Assembly: GCA_937928215.1 (NCBI GenBank)
Contig: CALFWL010000058.1
Span: 1-42,751 of the forward strand
Source of the DNA: an uncultured Pirellulaceae bacterium
Lineage (GTDB): Bacteria > Planctomycetota > Planctomycetia > Pirellulales > Pirellulaceae
DNA: 42,751 nucleotides
Reading direction: 5' to 3'
Made by a program: the position numbers and the translations under genes. The notes beneath the pieces are model-generated. The model made no database searches, was not told the DNA's origin, and saw only the letters and a list, made by a program, of their open reading frames with translations. Positions within the stretch are counted from its first letter, which is position 1. The number at the start of each line of letters is the position of its first letter. Shown piece by piece: positions 31,555 to 40,840 of the stretch.

Positions 31555-32727
31555 TCAATCGTCGTCGCTTTGCAGTTCAATCGCACCCGAGAGGATCTGC
31601 TGTTTGCCGAACCGAGCCAGTTTTGCCAACGTTTGCCGCTGGGCGGGACTCAAGGTGGACTGATCGAGACTCGCCAGCAGCTTCATCGCTTTACGCGGTT
31701 GCTGATCCTGTTGCAAAAGCAGTTTTGCCAGTTTGAACGTGACGTTGGTGCGCAATCGATCGTAATGTGCAACATAGTACTTGAGCAGTTTGCGATACAG
31801 TTTTCCTTGAGCCGGCTGCTTCTCCAGTCCGTTGATCATCTTGACCAGCAACGATTCGTCCAGCACCAGTCCCTGGCGCTTTCGAGCCAAGGCTTCAAAT
31901 CGTTTGAATCCGACATCATAGTGGCCTCGGTCAACGTAGTGAGTCACCATCTTCAGACCGTCGGTCAATGCCTGCCGTTTCTCACGAGCCAACTCTTTCC
32001 GTCGCGCTTCACGTTCTGCTATCTGCTCGACCGTTAATTGCTCTTGGCCACGCTTGCCAGTCATGATCGAAATCAAATCCTCACCCTCGCAGTTTACTCG
32101 CTTCGTCGCCAGCATCCCCCAACCGACGGCAATGCCGGGCAGGACGCCCAGCAAGTGCAATACTTCACTGGACATCGAAAATCCGGTAAACGCAGCGATT
32201 GCAAAGTTCAACGCCAGAAACACGTAGCTAACCGTTTGTACCGTTGCGTCAAAACTGAATCCAAAAGGTCGAAACCAAACGATGCCGCCGACTTTGAAAT
32301 GAATTTCGTTCTCAGGCGCCCACAGAAAACAAACGATCATCATTCCGAAGATCGCGCAGCTTGCGCCAAGGCAGGAACCTTCCGTGTATCCAAACGTCAC
32401 CATGCTGATCAGAACGGAAGATGCGATAGCACAGAAGTTGTATGCCAACGCGAACCGCCACCAGCCGATTTTCCCTTCGACAATCATGCCGTAAATAAAC
32501 AGGAACAGCATATTTCCGATCAGGTGCCCGAAATCGGCGTGCAGGTAAGCGGCGGTCAGCCACGTTAACGGGTTGAACGTCCCGTACTCCAGCCACCATT
32601 GTTCCGTGAACCCCGGAACGGCGATTTGCAAAATGAACGCAAGGACATTCGCTGCGATGGTGACGCCGGTAACAATCGGCAGGTGATAGAGCGGCGCGTC
32701 GGTGCTGGTAGGGATCAGGAAGAGCAT
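31555..32727 (-). CDS. Rhomboid-family intramembrane serine protease with helical C-terminal extension
   Basis: 390 residues. About six membrane helices cover 18-205. The catalytic serine is Ser123 in LGASCAIFG (usual motif GxSG; Cys replaces the second Gly), and the catalytic His191 lies in VLHLLGVLPG. The second-helix HLIGNM (68-73) is intact. The soluble C-terminal half (about 225-390) starts with a charged helix (EQIAEREARRKELAREK) and continues as TPR-like helical pairs (RGHYDVGFKRFEALARK). Rhomboids cleave transmembrane substrates. The extension, not found in short bacterial rhomboids, may dock partners in the cytoplasm. Gap to the upstream gene is 53 bases. Confidence 0.88.
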   Translation of the reverse strand: MLFLIPTSTDAPLYHLPIVTGVTIAANVLAFILQIAVPGFTEQWWLEYGTFNPLTWLTAAYLHADFGHLIGNMLFLFIYGMIVEGKIGWWRFALAYNFCAIASSVLISMVTFGYTEGSCLGASCAIFGMMIVCFLWAPENEIHFKVGGIVWFRPFGFSFDATVQTVSYVFLALNFAIAAFTGFSMSSEVLHLLGVLPGIAVGWGMLATKRVNCEGEDLISIMTGKRGQEQLTVEQIAEREARRKELAREKRQALTDGLKMVTHYVDRGHYDVGFKRFEALARKRQGLVLDESLLVKMINGLEKQPAQGKLYRKLLKYYVAHYDRLRTNVTFKLAKLLLQQDQQPRKAMKLLASLDQSTLSPAQRQTLAKLARFGKQQILSGAIELQSDDD

Positions 32728-32780
32728 TGCAAGTTCGTTCGTCGGCGATCAAGCATTCTTGGAAGAATTTACAGGCATGG

Positions 32781-33452
32781 TCAGGAGTTTGCCGAAACTT
32801 CGAAAGAATACTCATGAAGCAAACCCTGAATATTCTCGCAAACGCGTGTGCGGCAGGATGGCAACCAGTCGAATATCCGATCGTCCAATTCAGGCAAGCC
32901 GACCCGTCGCAGAACATGATTCAGTCGATAAATCGTTCGTTCGTCATCAAGGTAATCGAAGATGTATCGCAACTCCAGAAATTTCTGAAACATCGGTACA
33001 AACTTGTCGGTAGGCCGAGTGGCAAAGAGGTTGATGGCAGATTCGACCTTCCTCGCGTCGACCGTCGCCAGTTGATCGTAATAGTGCTCGGCCTTGCCCG
33101 GGTAATTTTTCTGCAACCACGCGTCAATAAACATCTCGATCAGCACGTGAGTCGCGAATCCGGATCGCATTGACTGGTCGTCGTCATAAAGCTTTCTCAG
33201 TTCAACGGCCATTGTCAGGTTCAAGCGATTGAAGGTCGGGCCGGTGTGGAACCAATGGTCGTCCAGGTGATGCTGTACGACTCCTTTCGCGACCGCCGCC
33301 ACGATCGGATCGTCATGATCCATGAACGGAGTGGCCTTTTTCTTTCTGGTTCGACATTTTCGATCTGCGGCCCCCAATAGATCGGGAACCCCGCAGCCAA
33401 CCGCTAGGTAAGGTTGGTCAAGAAAAGGGAAAGCGTGAGAAAATGAATTCAT
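32781..33452 (-). CDS. His/Asp-rich helical protein with AcpH-like (ACP phosphodiesterase) features
   Basis: 223 residues from the ATG at 33452, which overlaps the pyrC stop (ATGA) and follows a GAAGGAAG. The N terminus ([20 protein letters not shown], then VPDLLG) and helices rich in metal-type ligands ([12 protein letters not shown] at about 58-69, then [12 protein letters not shown] at about 101-112) are reminiscent of acyl carrier protein phosphodiesterase, which sits in the HD-like fold class. Similarity is by pattern only. Translational coupling with pyrC is real, but its biological meaning is unclear. It could be a planctomycete-specific metal-dependent hydrolase. Confidence 0.6.
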   Translation of the reverse strand: MNSFSHAFPFLDQPYLAVGCGVPDLLGAADRKCRTRKKKATPFMDHDDPIVAAVAKGVVQHHLDDHWFHTGPTFNRLNLTMAVELRKLYDDDQSMRSGFATHVLIEMFIDAWLQKNYPGKAEHYYDQLATVDARKVESAINLFATRPTDKFVPMFQKFLELRYIFDYLDDERTIYRLNHVLRRVGLPELDDRIFDWLPSCRTRVCENIQGLLHEYSFEVSANS

Positions 33453-34783
33453 CCGAGACGCTTCCTTCGTTCCCCCGAAAATTCGATCTCGTGGCCTCGG
33501 ACATTGGAATCGAACTCGCATCCGCCATCATGCCAACGGAACACCTGCTGCCCCATGACCCACGTCGCGACAGGCCAACCCTTGAGCGTTTCGCCATGCC
33601 ACGGGCTCCAACGGCACTTGGTTTCCTGTTCCTCGTTCAGAATTGTGCGTTCCTGATTCAGATCGACCAACACCAGGTCCGCATCAAAACCTTCGGCGAT
33701 TCTGCCCTTGTTTTTCATGTTCCACACGCGAGCCGGTTCAGCACTCATCCAGTGAGCCAACTGCGGCAACGTGAAGCGACCAAGGTTCACCTGGTCCAGC
33801 ATCAATGCCAGATAGTTTTCAACCGCGGGCAATCCCGATGGGCATTCAGGAAACGGTTTGCGTTTTTCTTCCATCGTGTGCGGTGCGTGGTCGGTTGCGA
33901 TTACAGTAATTTTTCCCGATTCCAATGCAGCCCACAACGCCGCGTTGTCATCGGCGGTTTTGATGGAAGGGTTCATCTTGATCAGCGACCCCAACCGTTC
34001 GTAGTCGTCGATGTTGAAGAACAAGTGATGGGGGCAGACTTCGGCGGTGATCAACTCGGCAGCGCTCGCGATCAAGTCGACTTCCGCGGCGGTCGAAACA
34101 TGCAGCACGTGAAACGGATGTTCGTGACGCTCGGCCAAATCGATGGCTCTTTTGGTCGCAATGTAAGCGGCCTGGTGATCGCGAATGTTTGAGTGGTCGG
34201 CAACGTCAGTCGAATCCTTGAACCGCTGTGCGTTGGCTCGGACGGTTGCTTCGTCTTCGCAGTGAGCACAGATCGGCAGGCTGGTTTCGGCAAAGATCCG
34301 TTCAAGAGCCGCTTGCTGGTCGACCAACAGGTCGCCGGTGCTCGACCCGATAAAAATCTTAATGCCGGGTGTCCGAGTCGCATGTCGCAAGTCGTCTACG
34401 TTTGAGGTCGTGGCCCCGATGTAAAAACCATAATTGACGACGCTCTGTTTGCCTGCGATGGCCAGTTTGTCATTCAGCAGGTCTTGCGTAATTGCATTCG
34501 GGATCGTGTTGGGCATCTCCAGAAAGCTGGTGACGCCCCCCTTGGCGCAGGCGTGAGACGCGTGGTGCAGATCCTCTTTATGAGTCAACCCAGGTTCGCG
34601 AAAATGGACCTGATCGTCGATGACTCCTGGCATCAAATGCAAGCCAGCGGCATCGACCGTCAGATCGGCAAGCGTGTGGTCGGCCGGATCGATCGCGGCA
34701 ACTTGAGTCCCATCGATCAGCACGGATACTTCGACGACTTCATTATCCAGCGTGACCGAGGCATTTTTTATCAGCGTTTTCAT
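33449..34783 (-). CDS. pyrC: Dihydroorotase (class I, QVH variant)
   Basis: 444 residues from the ATG at 34783; a GTG at 34849 would add 22 non-conserved residues. The metal-site start reads [17 protein letters not shown] (Asp57, Gln58, His60), with Gln where most family members have the first His of HxH. I recall this DQVH form from the Bacteroidetes-type enzymes. The bridging lysine is Lys142 in [10 protein letters not shown]. Further ligands lie in CAHCEDE and ATDHAPH. It cyclises carbamoyl-aspartate in pyrimidine synthesis. A four-base overlap couples it to the downstream AcpH-like gene. Confidence 0.94.
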   Translation of the reverse strand: MKTLIKNASVTLDNEVVEVSVLIDGTQVAAIDPADHTLADLTVDAAGLHLMPGVIDDQVHFREPGLTHKEDLHHASHACAKGGVTSFLEMPNTIPNAITQDLLNDKLAIAGKQSVVNYGFYIGATTSNVDDLRHATRTPGIKIFIGSSTGDLLVDQQAALERIFAETSLPICAHCEDEATVRANAQRFKDSTDVADHSNIRDHQAAYIATKRAIDLAERHEHPFHVLHVSTAAEVDLIASAAELITAEVCPHHLFFNIDDYERLGSLIKMNPSIKTADDNAALWAALESGKITVIATDHAPHTMEEKRKPFPECPSGLPAVENYLALMLDQVNLGRFTLPQLAHWMSAEPARVWNMKNKGRIAEGFDADLVLVDLNQERTILNEEQETKCRWSPWHGETLKGWPVATWVMGQQVFRWHDGGCEFDSNVRGHEIEFSGERRKRLG

Positions 34784-34960
34784 GGCTCCAGTTTCCGCAT
34801 CATGGGGTTTGCTGTCGAGCGGTCGGGGTTGGTAATTTGCGAGGTCCACACAATAATCTTGTCAGAGAGTTAACGACAGACAGAGTTAACGGCAGGCTTT
34901 CGACCAAGTGACATTGGATCGGTTGCGAGCGTTCTAACTTCTTCAAGGGAACACAGCAGG

Positions 34961-37408
34961 ATGCAGGATTTCGAAAAACTCGGTGCGTTTTACTTGGGCA
35001 AAGAGTACGACCAGGAGGCTCGGCAGCGGACCGAGAACCTTTTACTTTACGATTCCCGTGATCTTTGCACGCACGCGGTCGTGGTCGGAATGACCGGTAG
35101 CGGGAAAACGGGCTTGTGTGTCGGGTTGCTGGAAGAGGCAGCCATTGACCGTATTCCCGCGATCGTGATTGACCCGAAAGGCGATATCTCGAACCTGTTG
35201 CTGACGTTTCCGAACCTTAGTCCCGAGGAATTTCGGCCTTGGATCGATGAAGGGCAGGCCTCGCGCGAAGGAGTGTCGCCTGAAGTTTTTGCGACCAACG
35301 AAGCCGAAAAATGGAAAGCCGGCTTGAAGGAGTGGGGACAGGACGGAGCACGGATCCGCAAAATGCGAGACACCGTCGACCTGCGAGTTTACACACCCGG
35401 CAGCACTTCAGGGCGACCGCTGACGATTCTCAAGTCGTTCGCGTGCCCCAATGATCAGGTGTTGAACAATTCCGACGCATTGGGCGATCGCATCAGTGCG
35501 GCCGCATCCGGCTTGCTGGCATTGCTGGGCATCGAAGCCGATCCGATCCGTTCGCGCGAGCATATTCTGATCAGTCGGATTCTCGATCACGCGTGGCGAG
35601 AAAAACGCGACCTTGATTTAGGAAAAATTATCGGCCAGATCCAGGATCCGCCCTTCGAGCGAGTCGGAATCATGGAACTGGACGCCTTCTATCCGAAAAA
35701 AGATCGGGTTGAACTGGCGATGACCATGAATAACCTGCTGGCGTCACCCTCTTTTTCCAGTTGGTTGCAGGGCGAGGCGTTGGACATCAAGCGGATGTTG
35801 CACACGCCAGCAGGCAAGCCGTGCATTTCGGTCGTCTCGATTGCTCATCTGTCCGACAAAGAGCGGATGTTCTTCGTGACCATTTTGCTCAACGAGATGC
35901 TCACTTGGATGCGGGCACAGCCGGGAACCTCCAGTCTTCGAGCCCTTTTGTACATGGACGAAGTGTTTGGCTACTTTCCGCCGACGAAAAATCCTCCGTC
36001 CAAGCAACCGATGTTGACGTTGCTGAAGCAGGCTCGGGCGTTTGGTCTGGGGTGCGTGCTGGCGACTCAGAACCCCGTCGATCTGGATTACAAAGGTTTG
36101 TCAAACGCAGGGACTTGGTTCCTTGGTCGCTTGCAGACGGAACGCGACAAGGCTCGGGTGCTGGAAGGGCTTGAGGGAGCAGCGTCTCAAGTCGGTCAAA
36201 CCTTTGATCGTGCCGCAATGGAGCAAACCCTGGCGGGCTTGGGCAGCCGGAAATTCTTGATGAATAACGTTCATGAAGACGAACCGGTTGTGTTTGAAAC
36301 TCGCTGGGCCATGTCGTATCTGCGAGGTCCGCTGACTCAGATGCAGTTGCAGAAGTTAATGGACGACGACCCGCTTTACGACGCTAATGCTACTGCCGCC
36401 AGCAGTCGCCCTCGTCGCCCGATGGCTGAAAAAGCGGATCCGATCGAACCGACGGTTGATGGACGCCAGTTGGTGCCGAGCGACATTGAGCAACGATTTG
36501 TCGAGGTGCGAGATCGAATCGGCAGCGACGAACGTCTGGTCTACCGAGCTGCGTTGATGGGACGAAGCCGTTTGCATTACGTGAAGTCAACATACAAAAT
36601 CGATTCGTGGCAGGAGAGACTTCTACTGGCGAAGGTCAAGGGCGGCGAGATGCCAAACGAAATCTGGGAGCAGGCCGAGATTCTGGACGAGGCGTTGGAA
36701 CTGGTTCGCAATCCGGAACCGGGCGGCGAGTTCGCCTCGATCTGTGGTGACCTTCAGAAGAAAAAAAATTACACGACGTGGCAAAAAGAACTGAAAGAAT
36801 TTCTCTATCGAAATCAGCCACTGACGATCTGGCGCTGCAAGGACTTGAAGCAGTATTCGGAACCGGGTGAAACATCGGGCGATTTCAAGGTGCGGCTCGA
36901 ACAGCTGGCATCGGAGAAACGCGACGATGCGGTCGAAAAACTTCGCGATAAATTTGCCAGCAAGTTCTCAACCCTGCGGACTCGTATTCGTAAAGCGGAA
37001 GACAAAGTCGAAGTCGAAAAGGCTCAGTATCAACAGAGTCGCATGAGCAGCGTGTTGTCCGTTGGCACCACGATCATGGGCGCACTGTTGGGCCGAAAAG
37101 CATTTGGTGCAACGAACGCCAGGCGAGCAGGAACCTCCATGCGTTCTTTTGGGCGAGCGTCAAAGGAAAAAGATGACATCGGTCGCGCAGAAGAGAACTT
37201 GGAAGAGTTGCAAGTCAAGTACGAGGATCTTGAGGCGGAATTCGACGAACAGATCAATGAGCTGACCGAAAAGCTGTCCGTTGAAAATCTCGACCTTGAA
37301 GAACTGGCGGTGACTCCTCGCAAGAGTGATATCGACATTGAGGACTTCAGCGTCTGCTGGTTGCCGTGGCGAATCGATTCGTCGGGCGTTGCAGAACCAG
37401 CGTGGTGA
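34961..37408 (+). CDS. HerA-like ATPase with C-terminal coiled coil
   Basis: 815 residues. The Walker A is GMTGSGKT (43-50), followed by AIVIDPKGDISNLL. A Walker B with LLYMDEVFGYFPPTK lies near 325-340 and an arginine-finger-type region near 395-425. Residues 440-640 are an extra mixed domain. Residues 640-770 are strongly coiled-coil (EKLRDKFASKFSTLRTRI, then a long Glu/Lys helix ending at NEEL-like repeats), interrupted by a short hydrophobic-Gly segment near 680-700 (TTIMGALLGRKAFG). HerA/FtsK-class ATPases pump DNA or remodel large complexes. No nuclease gene such as nurA is adjacent, so the target is open. It is divergent from pyrC. Confidence 0.82.
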   Translation: MQDFEKLGAFYLGKEYDQEARQRTENLLLYDSRDLCTHAVVVGMTGSGKTGLCVGLLEEAAIDRIPAIVIDPKGDISNLLLTFPNLSPEEFRPWIDEGQASREGVSPEVFATNEAEKWKAGLKEWGQDGARIRKMRDTVDLRVYTPGSTSGRPLTILKSFACPNDQVLNNSDALGDRISAAASGLLALLGIEADPIRSREHILISRILDHAWREKRDLDLGKIIGQIQDPPFERVGIMELDAFYPKKDRVELAMTMNNLLASPSFSSWLQGEALDIKRMLHTPAGKPCISVVSIAHLSDKERMFFVTILLNEMLTWMRAQPGTSSLRALLYMDEVFGYFPPTKNPPSKQPMLTLLKQARAFGLGCVLATQNPVDLDYKGLSNAGTWFLGRLQTERDKARVLEGLEGAASQVGQTFDRAAMEQTLAGLGSRKFLMNNVHEDEPVVFETRWAMSYLRGPLTQMQLQKLMDDDPLYDANATAASSRPRRPMAEKADPIEPTVDGRQLVPSDIEQRFVEVRDRIGSDERLVYRAALMGRSRLHYVKSTYKIDSWQERLLLAKVKGGEMPNEIWEQAEILDEALELVRNPEPGGEFASICGDLQKKKNYTTWQKELKEFLYRNQPLTIWRCKDLKQYSEPGETSGDFKVRLEQLASEKRDDAVEKLRDKFASKFSTLRTRIRKAEDKVEVEKAQYQQSRMSSVLSVGTTIMGALLGRKAFGATNARRAGTSMRSFGRASKEKDDIGRAEENLEELQVKYEDLEAEFDEQINELTEKLSVENLDLEELAVTPRKSDIDIEDFSVCWLPWRIDSSGVAEPAW

Positions 37409-37551
37409 GCCCTTCGTCCCAGAGAAGCTGCTGTCGCCCAGATCGCCAGAGCTACGAACCTGATTTTCTCCACCGCAGCGACCCATTTTAGATTCAGGTT
37501 TTATCAGTTCGTCGGATCTGTCAGCAGATTATCATCGTTCTCTCACACGGC

Positions 37552-39399
37552 ATGAATTCGACCTTGAAACATCTGCTGACGATTGCCGTCGTTTGCTGGT
37601 TGACGTTCTTCTTTCGTCTTGGAGAACCTCGGCTATGGGATCGCGACGAGCCCCGAAATGCGGGCTGCGCGATGGAGATGCTGGCGGCCGAAAATTGGGG
37701 CGTGCCGGTATTCAATGACGAACTCCGGCAGCAGAAACCTGTACTGATCTACTGGCTGATAATGTCAGCGTACATGGTTTTCGGGCAGAATGAGTTCGCG
37801 GCTCGGTTCTGGTCCGCGCTGCTGGGCACGGGTACTTGCATGCTGACTTACGCCCTTGGCCGACGCATGTTTGACGCAACGGTCGGTTGGCTGGCCGCGA
37901 TTGTGCTGGCAACAAGCCTGATGTTCTGCGTCGCAGCCCGAGCCGCCACGCCAGACTCGGTGCTGATCTTCTGCTGTATGCTGGCGTACTGGATTTATGT
38001 GCGAGCCGTTTTCAAGAACGAGGAAGTGATCGACGGGGCGTTTCCCAAAAAACCAACTCAGTGGGCACCGTTCTATATCGTTCTCGGTCTGGCGGTGCTG
38101 GCCAAAGGACCGATCGGGTTTCTGATCCCAATGGCCGTCGTCGGCATGTTCATGCTGATCGAGCGATCTGAGTTGAGCGATTGCTTCGGTTCAGATTCAG
38201 TTAGCGAGACTGAAACGTGGACAGAATCGGTGCTCCGATGGCTGGCCTGGTTCGCGCCGTTTCATTTCCTTCAAACGCTGTTGGCGATGAGAATCTTCGC
38301 GGGCGTCGCGGTGATGTTGCTGGTGGCGATGCCGTGGTACTTGGCCGTTCATTTTCAGACCGATGGCGAATTCACTCGCCGCTTCTTCTTGACCGAAAAT
38401 TTATCTCGTGCAGCGAACGCTATGGAAGGCCACCACGGTGGGCTCTGGTTTTACCCGTTGGCGATTCTGGCCGGGTTCTACCCTTGGTCGGTGTTCGCGG
38501 GGCCAACCATTGCAAACCTGTGGTCGTGGTCGAGCCACACAGCCGCGAAACGCTCCGCCGTCACTTTCTTAATCTGCTGGGTCGTGGTTCAGGTGACGAC
38601 GTTTTCGTTGTTCGGCACCAAGCTGCCCAGCTACGTGACACCCTGCTATCCAGCATTGGCGATTTTGACATCACTGGGATTGATCACTTTCGCGCGAGGC
38701 GACCGATCACTTTCCTCGCAAAGATATTGGCACTTGGCCGCGATGGTCGCCTTGCTGGTTAGTGGCGTCGGGATCACGCTTGGTTTCTGGTTGGGGATGC
38801 AAACCTATTTGCCAAATCTCACTTGGCTGGCCATGATCGGGTTGGTTCCTGTCGTCGGAGCAGTTTCCGGTTTTTGGCTGATCCGAGATTTGAGCAACTC
38901 CAAATTCGTTGGCTCAACGGGCATGTGTGCGACTGTCCTGTGCTGCCTCATGTTTGGCGTTGGAGCAGTCACGGTCAGCGATCAGCGAAAAACGGATGCG
39001 ATCTTTGAGCGAATCGCTCAGCACCCTTGCGAAGCAGTGGGCGCATGGAAGTGCATGGAGCCGAGTTGGGTCGTGTATGGTGGCAAGCCGATTTACGAGC
39101 TTGAGATTTCCGGAATAGACAGTCCCTTCGACACTCACGACCCAACAGTCCCCATCGGCTTGCAAGAAAGAGTACGTTCGATGCTGTCAAAGCGGCCATG
39201 GGAGTATAAGGCTCGCCCAGTAGCCCGAACTTTCCTTGCTGCGTTCCCGAAATCCCTAGTGCTCACAACCGATGCACACTTGGCAACGTTGCTGGAAGAT
39301 TTACCCGAGTCATACCAAGTCCTTGAAAGCGCCGACCTATTCCTGAAGCCGGGACGAAAACTGATTTTGCTCGGGCCGAAAGAAAGCGAAAATCAGTAA
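37552..39399 (+). CDS. GT-C glycosyltransferase of the ArnT/GT39-like family
   Basis: 615 residues with a dozen or so membrane helices in the first 470. The acidic motif of the GT-C fold is in LWDRDEPRNAGCAMEML (Asp30, Asp32, Glu33), and the loop LAKGPIGFLIP is characteristic of the ArnT family. The C-terminal 150 residues are a soluble periplasmic domain. These enzymes move sugars from polyprenyl-phosphate donors to lipid A or proteins in the periplasm. The acceptor here is unknown. It stands alone, 144 bases after the HerA-like gene. Confidence 0.9.
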   Translation: MNSTLKHLLTIAVVCWLTFFFRLGEPRLWDRDEPRNAGCAMEMLAAENWGVPVFNDELRQQKPVLIYWLIMSAYMVFGQNEFAARFWSALLGTGTCMLTYALGRRMFDATVGWLAAIVLATSLMFCVAARAATPDSVLIFCCMLAYWIYVRAVFKNEEVIDGAFPKKPTQWAPFYIVLGLAVLAKGPIGFLIPMAVVGMFMLIERSELSDCFGSDSVSETETWTESVLRWLAWFAPFHFLQTLLAMRIFAGVAVMLLVAMPWYLAVHFQTDGEFTRRFFLTENLSRAANAMEGHHGGLWFYPLAILAGFYPWSVFAGPTIANLWSWSSHTAAKRSAVTFLICWVVVQVTTFSLFGTKLPSYVTPCYPALAILTSLGLITFARGDRSLSSQRYWHLAAMVALLVSGVGITLGFWLGMQTYLPNLTWLAMIGLVPVVGAVSGFWLIRDLSNSKFVGSTGMCATVLCCLMFGVGAVTVSDQRKTDAIFERIAQHPCEAVGAWKCMEPSWVVYGGKPIYELEISGIDSPFDTHDPTVPIGLQERVRSMLSKRPWEYKARPVARTFLAAFPKSLVLTTDAHLATLLEDLPESYQVLESADLFLKPGRKLILLGPKESENQ

Positions 39400-39469
39400 G
39401 GGTTCATTCACTGCATCCATCTTGGATGGTCAAACCTCCGCAACAAAAAAACGGTTGCCTTGGCTTCGC

Positions 39470-40573
39470 TTAGAACAGCAGTCGTTCGCTTAGCTTGTCG
39501 AGTGCTGTGGCGATCTTGCGACCGGTGGTGCTCATGGGCAAGCCTGCCAGTTCGTCACGACTGACCCACTGAGTCGCGGTTTGGTTTTTCTTGAGTCGCC
39601 CGGTTGGTTTTTCGGCAACGTAGCAATCAAGTGTGATGCGATACTTGGTGACGGCGTGTTTGATACGTTTCGTAGTCGGCGTGATGACGGCGGTCAGCCC
39701 CGTTTGCTTTTTTAGCTCGGTGGCCAAAGCCATTTCGACTTTCCCGTCAGCAACTTGGTAGCGAGGGAAATCCCAGAGCCCGGTCCAGCGTTCGTCGGGC
39801 CCGCAGCGGCGAACCAAATATTTAGTCTTCGAACCGCTGCCTTTTCGCACCACGACGACCGCTTCATGAAGGTCTTCGTACTTGATCTTTTTGCTGGGAG
39901 CAGGGATCTCAGCCTGCAAGCCTTGAACGTACGCTTGGCAGTCGCTTGCTACAGGACACTGAGAACAGTTTGGCTTTTTCGGAGTACAGACTTCGCTGCC
40001 AAGTTCCATCAAAGCCTGATTGAAATCGCCACACCGTTTTCGAGGTAAAATTGATTCGGCGAACTCCCAAAGCAGCTTCTGGTTGGTCGATGTTCTGGGA
40101 TCATCCGGCAGCGCCAGCAGCCGAGCAAATAAGCGGATCGTGTTACCTTCCAAAATGGGAAGCTGTTGATCGAGCGAGATCGATAAAATCGCTCCGGCGG
40201 TATATCGCCCGATTCCCGGCAACGCTAACACGTTGTCAAAATCAATGGGAAATTTTCCTCCATGTTGCTCCGCGACTACTTGAGCCGCCCCGTGCAACTG
40301 ACGGGCTCGTCGGTAGTAACCCAAACCCTCCCAAAGTTTCAATACTTCTGATTGCTCAGCCGCCGCAAGTTTTTCGACCGTGGGGAATCGCTTCATGAAG
40401 CGCAGGTAGTAGTCGATCACGGTCGCAACCTGAGTCTGTTGCAGCATGATCTCGCTGACCCAAATCCGATATGGCGTTCGGTTCTTCCGCCACGGTAGAT
40501 CGCGCTGGTTCGCGTCAAACCATTTTAGTAGCCGACGACGAAACGCGGTGCGCGAGCTGGAGCTTTGGAACAT
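39470..40573 (-). CDS. mutY: Adenine DNA glycosylase with Glu at the catalytic Asp position
   Basis: 367 residues from the ATG at 40573. The glutamate of the HhH-GPD fold is Glu41 in WVSEIMLQQTQV. The helix-hairpin-helix is ALPGIGRYTAGAI. The catalytic Asp (LDGNV in E. coli, Asp138) is Glu142 here (PILEGNTIR). The iron-sulfur ligands are CTPKKPNCSQCPVASDC (C-x6-C-x2-C-x5-C), and a NUDIX-like MutT domain covers about 230-367 with the 8-oxoguanine-sensing region. It removes A opposite 8-oxoG. A longer frame to 40687 would be translated from the repeat array and is an artefact. The start has no clear ribosome binding site, so its precise position is uncertain. Confidence 0.93.
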   Translation of the reverse strand: MFQSSSSRTAFRRRLLKWFDANQRDLPWRKNRTPYRIWVSEIMLQQTQVATVIDYYLRFMKRFPTVEKLAAAEQSEVLKLWEGLGYYRRARQLHGAAQVVAEQHGGKFPIDFDNVLALPGIGRYTAGAILSISLDQQLPILEGNTIRLFARLLALPDDPRTSTNQKLLWEFAESILPRKRCGDFNQALMELGSEVCTPKKPNCSQCPVASDCQAYVQGLQAEIPAPSKKIKYEDLHEAVVVVRKGSGSKTKYLVRRCGPDERWTGLWDFPRYQVADGKVEMALATELKKQTGLTAVITPTTKRIKHAVTKYRITLDCYVAEKPTGRLKKNQTATQWVSRDELAGLPMSTTGRKIATALDKLSERLLF

Positions 40574-40604
40574 CGTTTGGTACGTGGATAGACTGTTTTC
40601 GAGA

Positions 40605-40810
40605 GGGAGGAGGCTCCGTCCGAGCCACATTTGAGAAGGTAAGGTTTGGGAGGGAGGAGGCTCCGTCCGAGCCAAATCGATGCTCACGCTTAGTCACTAA
40701 AACGGGGCGGACGGAGCCTTCCCCTCCCTGGATTGTTCTGATCGGCGCGGGCGGAGCCTTCCCCTCCCTGGATTGTTCTTGATCGGGGCGGGCGGAGCCT
40801 TCTCCTCCCC
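40605..40810. repeat. Array of five GC-rich REP-like repeats (two direct, three inverted)
   Basis: Two forward copies of GGGAGGAGGCTCCGTCCG (plus AGCC), at 40605-40626 and 40652-40673, face three inverted copies at 40706-40728, 40749-40768 and 40790-40810 (core GGAGCCTTCCCCTCCC). The inverted copies are spaced 40-41 bases apart and the first two share the following TGGATTGTTCT. Each unit is itself partly palindromic (GGCTC / GAGCC). Copies two and three could form a long stem with a loop of about 32 bases. This looks like a dispersed intergenic repeat family, lying between leuS and mutY and overlapping the apparent N-terminal extension of mutY. Confidence 0.85.
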
Positions 40811-40840
40811 GGACTTCGATGGATCTAAACGGCAACGACC

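Noticed and set aside
34961-37408. HerA-type defence system (HerA with SIR2, DUF4297 or a nuclease)
   Set aside because: No effector gene is adjacent on either side; neighbours are pyrC and a glycosyltransferase.
40574-40835. Small frames on both strands in the REP-like array, including a mutY N-terminal extension
   Set aside because: They are translations of the repeat (recurring RTEPPPS-like peptides) and not genuine coding sequence.
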